A DNA stretch of 26,746 bases, taken from positions 1 to 26,746 of the forward strand of contig JAEZKC010000136.1 of NCBI GenBank assembly GCA_023436205.1, written 5' to 3'. This DNA is from Fibrobacterota bacterium. Lineage in GTDB: Bacteria; Fibrobacterota; Chitinivibrionia; Chitinivibrionales; Chitinispirillaceae. Shown piece by piece: positions 22,484-26,746 of this stretch. Position 1 is the first letter of the stretch. Every line of letters starts with the position of its first letter. Below the pieces are notes generated by a model that saw only the letters and a program-made list of their open reading frames with translations, did no database searches and was not told the origin of the DNA. Both the position numbers and the translations under genes were made by a program.

Positions 22484-24544
22484 TCAGTTCTCATCTTCCT
22501 GTGTGCAGAAGTATTCAATGGTCTTCTGGGCACAGGTGGTGCAGTAGTTAAGTTTCTCGAACATGGTTTCCACCATGCGGTCGTAAAGCTTCTGGTTCTC
22601 GTCATTTGTCCTGTTGGCAAGAGCACCCACGAGGCTTCCCGCGCCGGCGATATCGCTTTTCAGACGCACATCCGTTACTGCCTTGACGAGTTCAAGGTTG
22701 TCCATGAAATCGTATCCGGGGTTGAGGGAAATCTTTTGTCCGTAAATCTTCCTGATGGAGGTACGGAACGTGTCGCGCTGCTCCCGGGTCTTGAGCCCAA
22801 GCCGTTCTTCGACACTGTTGATGTATCTCTCGTCTATTTTCAGCGCCTTGAGCTCACCGGTCTGAGGATCTTTGTATTTCCACATTCTGTCGGGACCAAG
22901 GTTTTCCGCATCGATACCGATAATCATGTTCACATAGTTCATCACATCCTTGCGGATGGCGTGAGGTTCATCCATATAGGCATTGAACATTTCGGTCATG
23001 ATTCTTTCTCTGTAAAGACCCTTTGCCAACTTGAGGTCTTCAAGGTACTTTTTGCGGTCATTTGGATCAGGGACGTAATCGAGTACCACTCTTTCCAGAG
23101 CCTTGAATACATCGTAGGCGAACATGCAGCGGCCCTCATTGGTTTCACTGCTTTCGATAAGAAGCTGTACCGCTCTTCCCAGGTTCCTCTGCCCCAGACC
23201 TTTCTGGCCGAAGCGTTTGACAATAGACGGATCCTGGTTGAGAGTGTCAATCACTTCCGCAAGCGTTTTGATGCTCTTTTCACCGGCCACTTCACCGGCA
23301 GAAAGCTTGAGCATCTCGATGGGTGTCAGCTTTTCGGAGCGGGGGAGACGGGTTAGCACCACAGCCACCGATGCCGCATAATTGAGGTTGGGATCCTGAT
23401 GAAGCTTTTCCCGATTGAGGGTAGTGCGTGCTTCGGAACCGATAGTGTACTGAGTCAACGATTTCTGCAGTCTGTAGTTTGTGTTGTGAGACACATAGCA
23501 GATTCTGCAGCGGTCAATGATCGGCGCTTCCTCTTTTTCGGAAAGAAACCTGTTGAATTCCGAATTGTTGGATGTGGCAATGATTAGAGTATCGATGGGC
23601 CACTTGAAACCGTCAATTTCGATGGTTCTGTTCTGTATCACACCCAGGTAGACCTGAACCAGGTCCTTTTTATTTTTGTAGATTTCATCACTGAAATGAA
23701 TGCCACCCCCGGCCACTCTCGCCAGCGCTCCGCGGCGAAGGTCAAACCGGTAGGGGTTGTTCGTGTCTGCTATATGCAGCAGTCTCTGAATGGATTCCTC
23801 ACCAAGCAGGTCAACAGCTGAAGAGGTCATCTTGTCTTTGGCTGGATACTTACCGGTGATGGTGCCAAGGCTTTCAGAGAGGGGAACCGGAATAATTTCC
23901 AGAAATGACAGCATGTCTTCCATTTTATCATTTGTATGATTACGGATTTCATTCCAGATATAGGAACTGCAGGCGCCCAGGGGACGGTAGTTCTGATAAA
24001 TGGCCTCTATCTCCTCGTCACTGAATCCGCCCAGTTTGGCCAGTATTTCCTGAGAGGCACTTCGGGTGTCACCCATGTTCATGGCAAGGATCATGGGGTC
24101 TTCATAGGTCTGGGACTCGACAACGTTGATTTTTCCATAGGAGCCGAGTTTGTCCAGATTTACAAACCTGAAAGAATGTTTCATGTTCTTGGGAAGAGAA
24201 AGGAAATCCCGGTAACGGGTACAGAGGAATTCCACAAAGAATGTCTTACCGTTTCCAGGCTCACCGACCAGCACAAAAGCCATTTCCGCTGAAGATCCGC
24301 CTTCAGCGGCATCCTTGACGTAGGAGACGAAGCTGTTGATCTCGTCGTACATGCCGATCACCGGCTTTTTTCCGGTGCGGAAAATGCTGAAATCATAAGT
24401 GGTCTTTCCGTTGACCACCACTTTGTCGATAGGGCTCTCCAGGATCATTCGAGCCACTCCCTGGAATGCATTCTCGAACACTTTTTCCTTGTTCTTTACT
24501 GCTGTCAAGTGGTGAAGCAGATTGTTGCGGTTCTGTGAACCCAT
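22484..24544 (-). CDS. prkA: PrkA serine protein kinase / AAA+ ATPase
   Basis: This is 686 residues long from the ATG at 24544, chosen because AGGAGG lies 4 nt upstream; the open frame extends 12 codons further without such a site. It has the N-terminal PrkA AAA domain with Walker A GEPGNGKT (94-101), a Walker B-like GGGIHFSDEI and the sensor stretch IDTLIIATSNNSEF. The C-terminal half carries the kinase-like region of the YeaG/PrkA family. The family is reported as a Ser/Thr kinase and, in B. subtilis, also as a protease-like enzyme. It ends with a CTTC motif (about 671-674) not needed for the call. It is the first gene of the four-gene operon. Confidence 0.94.
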   Translation of the reverse strand: MGSQNRNNLLHHLTAVKNKEKVFENAFQGVARMILESPIDKVVVNGKTTYDFSIFRTGKKPVIGMYDEINSFVSYVKDAAEGGSSAEMAFVLVGEPGNGKTFFVEFLCTRYRDFLSLPKNMKHSFRFVNLDKLGSYGKINVVESQTYEDPMILAMNMGDTRSASQEILAKLGGFSDEEIEAIYQNYRPLGACSSYIWNEIRNHTNDKMEDMLSFLEIIPVPLSESLGTITGKYPAKDKMTSSAVDLLGEESIQRLLHIADTNNPYRFDLRRGALARVAGGGIHFSDEIYKNKKDLVQVYLGVIQNRTIEIDGFKWPIDTLIIATSNNSEFNRFLSEKEEAPIIDRCRICYVSHNTNYRLQKSLTQYTIGSEARTTLNREKLHQDPNLNYAASVAVVLTRLPRSEKLTPIEMLKLSAGEVAGEKSIKTLAEVIDTLNQDPSIVKRFGQKGLGQRNLGRAVQLLIESSETNEGRCMFAYDVFKALERVVLDYVPDPNDRKKYLEDLKLAKGLYRERIMTEMFNAYMDEPHAIRKDVMNYVNMIIGIDAENLGPDRMWKYKDPQTGELKALKIDERYINSVEERLGLKTREQRDTFRTSIRKIYGQKISLNPGYDFMDNLELVKAVTDVRLKSDIAGAGSLVGALANRTNDENQKLYDRMVETMFEKLNYCTTCAQKTIEYFCTQEDEN

Positions 24545-24548
24545 TGTT

Positions 24549-24554
24549 CCTCCT
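24549..24554 (-). promoter_or_regulatory. Ribosome binding site deciding the prkA start
   Basis: AGGAGG on the minus strand is placed 4 nt before ATG 24544. No such site serves the in-frame ATG at 24580, so the shorter N-terminus is preferred. Confidence 0.7.
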
Positions 24555-24634
24555 GTAGGTATCGGTAATGCATCCGTCAATCAAGTGCGTCCTCAAATGC
24601 GGATCCGTTTTGTTGCTGCTGTCAGTTTAACGTA

Positions 24635-24695
24635 ACCACTGACTGTCCTTATTTCCAGCGGCGTTTCCGTGCGCCGGTTTACCACTCATTGTCCT
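24635..24695. promoter_or_regulatory. Paired 15-bp direct repeats between divergent genes
   Basis: ACCACTGACTGTCCT (24635-24649) and ACCACTCATTGTCCT (24681-24695) differ at two positions and are 46 bp apart. The second is framed by CCGGTT and AACCGG. They lie in the 402-base gene-free stretch between prkA (minus) and the OB-fold gene (plus), about 90-150 bp before prkA. They could be activator or repressor sites. I see no convincing sigma-54 or consensus sigma-70 promoter there and no other feature in the stretch. Confidence 0.35.
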
Positions 24696-24946
24696 GTTAA
24701 ACGAACCGGTAGTGCCGTTTATTGTGCGCTTTTGCTGAAGATGTGAATTTTACTGATTTTTCCGTTTTCAAGTACCTCGGCAAATACGCTTGGCAAGGGG
24801 CTTTATTTGAGGATTTACTGTTTTGGTCTTCCGGCTCCGCTTTTTTTGAATTTGCCGCTTTCCGTTACCGAAATCTTTATGGAGAGTATATTCATGGCCG
24901 TACCCACATTAAGCCCAGTCTCCAGTCATATTTAAAGGAGAACACT

Positions 24947-25387
24947 ATGCTTCCCATTATAAAAATCTCTCTATTCACCCTCCTGCTATCGTTGTGTGCA
25001 GTTCCCGCTTCAGCACAGTCGGACAGTAATGATGAGGGAACTCTATACTATTTTGATCCCGGTTCAATCGGAACCATTACAGGAACAGTGGCAGATTTTG
25101 ATTCCATGCTTTTTTACGATGGAACAGAGACGTTTACTCATCTTGTGCTGAGTGTCGGTGAAGGAGAGATGATTCTGGTTGCCCTGGCCCCGACTTACTT
25201 TCTGCAGAGCAATAATATGTTGTTTACCCGAGGGGAGACGGTGGAAGTAACCGGTTCCATGGTGGGGCAGGGGGAGAGGACTTTCATAATCGCCACATCA
25301 GTGAAAAAAGGGGACCGGGAACTGGAATTAAGAGACCAGAAAGGGGTCCCGCTGTGGCTTGAGGATTATATGAAGTATCATCAGTAG
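24947..25387 (+). CDS. Exported OB-fold-like protein
   Basis: This 146-residue protein has a clear signal peptide (MLPIIKISLFTLLLSLCAVPASA, cleavage after residue 23). The start at 24947 is set by AAAGGAG 6 nt upstream; the frame stays open 75 codons further but without a translation signal. The mature part has alternating strands, GTITGTVADFD, THLVLSVGEGEMILVALAP, GETVEVTGSMV and FIIATSVKKGD, the typical pattern of a small OB fold. It ends with GVPLWLEDY, as in periplasmic proteins that bind small ligands or metal. The ligand is unknown. It is divergent from the prkA operon and convergent with ino1. Confidence 0.7.
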   Translation: MLPIIKISLFTLLLSLCAVPASAQSDSNDEGTLYYFDPGSIGTITGTVADFDSMLFYDGTETFTHLVLSVGEGEMILVALAPTYFLQSNNMLFTRGETVEVTGSMVGQGERTFIIATSVKKGDRELELRDQKGVPLWLEDYMKYHQ

Positions 25388-25491
25388 TACTCCTACTCCT
25401 ACGCGTACTGGGGATGTCGTACTCGGCTTTTGGATCGAAACAGGAGTAACGAGTACCGCTGCGCTGAGTACGAGTACGATGGGGAAAAAAG

Positions 25492-25521
25492 AAAAGGGCG
25501 GGAAAGCTCTCCCGCCCTTTT
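25492..25521 (-). terminator. Strong Rho-independent terminator of ino1
   Basis: A perfect 12-bp stem AAAAGGGCGGGA / TCCCGCCCTTTT encloses a 6-nt loop and is followed on the minus strand by CTTTTTT. It begins 4 bp past the ino1 stop. Because the stem is flanked by A and T runs it could also stop transcription of the convergent OB-fold gene. The sequence between 25388 and 25491 is rich in GTACT/AGTAC blocks but holds no gene. Confidence 0.9.
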
Positions 25522-25524
25522 GAA

Positions 25525-26646
25525 TCAGGCCTTCACCGACTCAGGTTGGATACTGTACTGAGCAATGAAATCCTCCACTCCTCTGAATGCCTCGTCATCA
25601 GGGCATTGGCGCGGGGGATGTTTGCAGAAATAGGAAGCCGGAGCGTAAAGAACTCCTCCAAGCCCTGCATTGATAGCCAGTTTGCAGCAGCGGATAGAGT
25701 CGATAGCCACACCTGCGCTGTTGGGGGAATCCTCAACGGAGAGGCGCAGTTCGAGGTTCATGGGCACATCACCGAAAAGTTTACCCTCCATGCGGATGAA
25801 GCAGATTTTCTGGTCATTCTGCCATGGAACGTAGTCTGAGGGCCCTACGTGGATATCCCTTTTGGGGAGTCGTTCGGCGGTGACAGACTGAACCGCTTCG
25901 GTTTTGGATTCCTTTTTGGATTTTAAACGGTTGCGGTTAAGCATATTAAGGAAATCGGTATTGCCGCCTGTATTGAGCTGGTAGGTGCGTTCCAGTTTCA
26001 CCCCGCGTTTTTTAAAGAGGTCTGTCAGGATGCGGTGAGTGATAGTGGCTCCCAGCTGTGCTTTAATGTCATCCCCGATAAGAGGCAGATTGGCCTCTTC
26101 AAACTTGCGGGCCCATTCGGGGTTGGAAGCGATAAATACGGGGATGTTATTAATGAAAGCCACTCCGGCATCCAGGGCGCACTGAGCATAAAACTTTGTG
26201 GCTTCTTCGGAACCCACCGGCAGATAGTTCATTATTATTTCGGCGCCGGATTCCTTAAGGATGGAAACAACTCTCTCACGAGTAGCATCTTCTTTCTCAC
26301 TTTTGATAAAAGTGTCGTCATCATCGAAATCTTTCATGTGCTCAGAATACCCGTCAAGCACCCTTCCCATCTCAACGACAACCCCGGTCTTTGGCATATC
26401 GGGACAGAATACGGCCGTACAGTTCGGCTTGGCGAAAATGGCCTCGTTCACATCGATACCCACTTTTCTCTTATCGATATCAAACGCCGCGACCACTTCG
26501 ATATCACCGGGCGTGAACCCCCCGATATTCCAATGCATCAGGCCAATTGCCTCTTCTTCCTTCTTATGGCGGTAATACTCGATGCCTTGAAGAAGAGAAC
26601 TTGCGCAGTTTCCCACACCTACTACAGCAATTTTAATTCTCTCCAT
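25525..26646 (-). CDS. ino1: Inositol-3-phosphate synthase
   Basis: This 373-residue enzyme converts glucose-6-phosphate to 1D-myo-inositol-3-phosphate using NAD+, the first step of inositol-lipid and related solute synthesis. It shows the N-terminal Rossmann motif VVGVGNCASSLLQG (8-21), NYLPVGSEEATKFYAQ in the NAD-binding half, and GDDIKAQLGAT and LNTGGNTDFLNM in the catalytic half. The length matches the short archaeal/bacterial type (as in Thermotogales, Actinobacteria and Archaeoglobus), not the ~530-residue eukaryotic form. The start is set by GGGAGGAG 10 nt upstream. It stands alone with its own terminator. Confidence 0.93.
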   Translation of the reverse strand: MERIKIAVVGVGNCASSLLQGIEYYRHKKEEEAIGLMHWNIGGFTPGDIEVVAAFDIDKRKVGIDVNEAIFAKPNCTAVFCPDMPKTGVVVEMGRVLDGYSEHMKDFDDDDTFIKSEKEDATRERVVSILKESGAEIIMNYLPVGSEEATKFYAQCALDAGVAFINNIPVFIASNPEWARKFEEANLPLIGDDIKAQLGATITHRILTDLFKKRGVKLERTYQLNTGGNTDFLNMLNRNRLKSKKESKTEAVQSVTAERLPKRDIHVGPSDYVPWQNDQKICFIRMEGKLFGDVPMNLELRLSVEDSPNSAGVAIDSIRCCKLAINAGLGGVLYAPASYFCKHPPRQCPDDEAFRGVEDFIAQYSIQPESVKA

Positions 26647-26656
26647 AAAACCACAA

Positions 26657-26664
26657 CTCCTCCC
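26657..26664 (-). promoter_or_regulatory. Ribosome binding site of ino1
   Basis: GGGAGGAG on the minus strand lies 10 nt before the ATG at 26646 and supports that start. The remaining bases to the window end probably hold the ino1 promoter, but no consensus is clear. Confidence 0.6.
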
Positions 26665-26746
26665 TGGGACTCAGAAAAAGGTGATCGTAAAATTCAAAAC
26701 TGCGGTTGCATCTGCCTAGACCTGCTGCCCTTAAGACCTTCCAGAG

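Noticed and set aside
24722..24946. 75-codon extension of the OB-fold gene
   Set aside because: No translation signal; the signal peptide and a strong AAAGGAG place the start at 24947.

Overview
The window is bacterial chromosome from a Gram-negative-like, non-enteric organism of moderate GC. The strongest lineage hints are the four-gene prkA / DUF444 / spoVR / prkA-like operon, a short bacterial-type inositol-3-phosphate synthase and exported proteins with signal peptides. A Fibrobacterota/Chitinivibrionales-type genome would fit, but that is only a guess. No rRNA, tRNA, CRISPR array, integrase or transposase was seen.

Layout. (1) 1-2441: a YcxB-like membrane protein, then two divergently transcribed helical proteins of unknown function that look like paralogues (818-1558 minus, 1779-2441 plus). 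(2) 2442-6100: accessory, mostly AT-rich DNA. It starts with an array of seven 19-bp half-sites arranged as inverted repeats (2507-2649). Next come two copies of a ~200-bp imperfect direct repeat (2673-2870 and 5052-5260) that bracket an uncharacterised Cys/His protein, a small unknown protein and a truncated HNH-nuclease remnant. A possible PD-(D/E)XK-type protein follows. (3) 6215-13110: a complete type IC restriction-modification operon hsdM-hsdS-prrC-hsdR. It has the architecture of the E. coli prr locus. PrrC (anticodon nuclease) keeps the Arg/Glu/His catalytic triad and the Lys-anticodon-recognition segment, and HsdS carries three perfect 12-bp TAEL-type repeats as in EcoR124II. (4) 13111-16666: a plus-strand run of small accessory genes (GNAT acetyltransferase, DUF3781, class V aminotransferase, exported protein), bracketed by two broken copies of the same antitoxin/PIN-toxin pair. 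It ends with a membrane protein carrying a DbpA-type RNA-binding domain. (5) 16667-17123: 125-bp tandem repeats and a terminator. (6) 17124-24544, minus strand: prkA, DUF444/yeaH, spoVR and a second PrkA-like ATPase in one operon. (7) 24545-26746: a periplasmic OB-fold-like protein (plus), then ino1 (minus) with a strong terminator.

How it works together. The middle of the window is a defence/accessory island inserted between housekeeping or stress genes. The prr-type locus couples DNA restriction to a latent tRNA-Lys-cleaving suicide nuclease that, in E. coli, is kept silent by the R-M complex and released when a phage disables restriction. Repeated broken genes and direct repeats at the edges of the small-gene clusters suggest modular gain and loss. 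The prkA operon is a stress/starvation phosphorylation module known across many phyla, here extended by a second PrkA-family ATPase.
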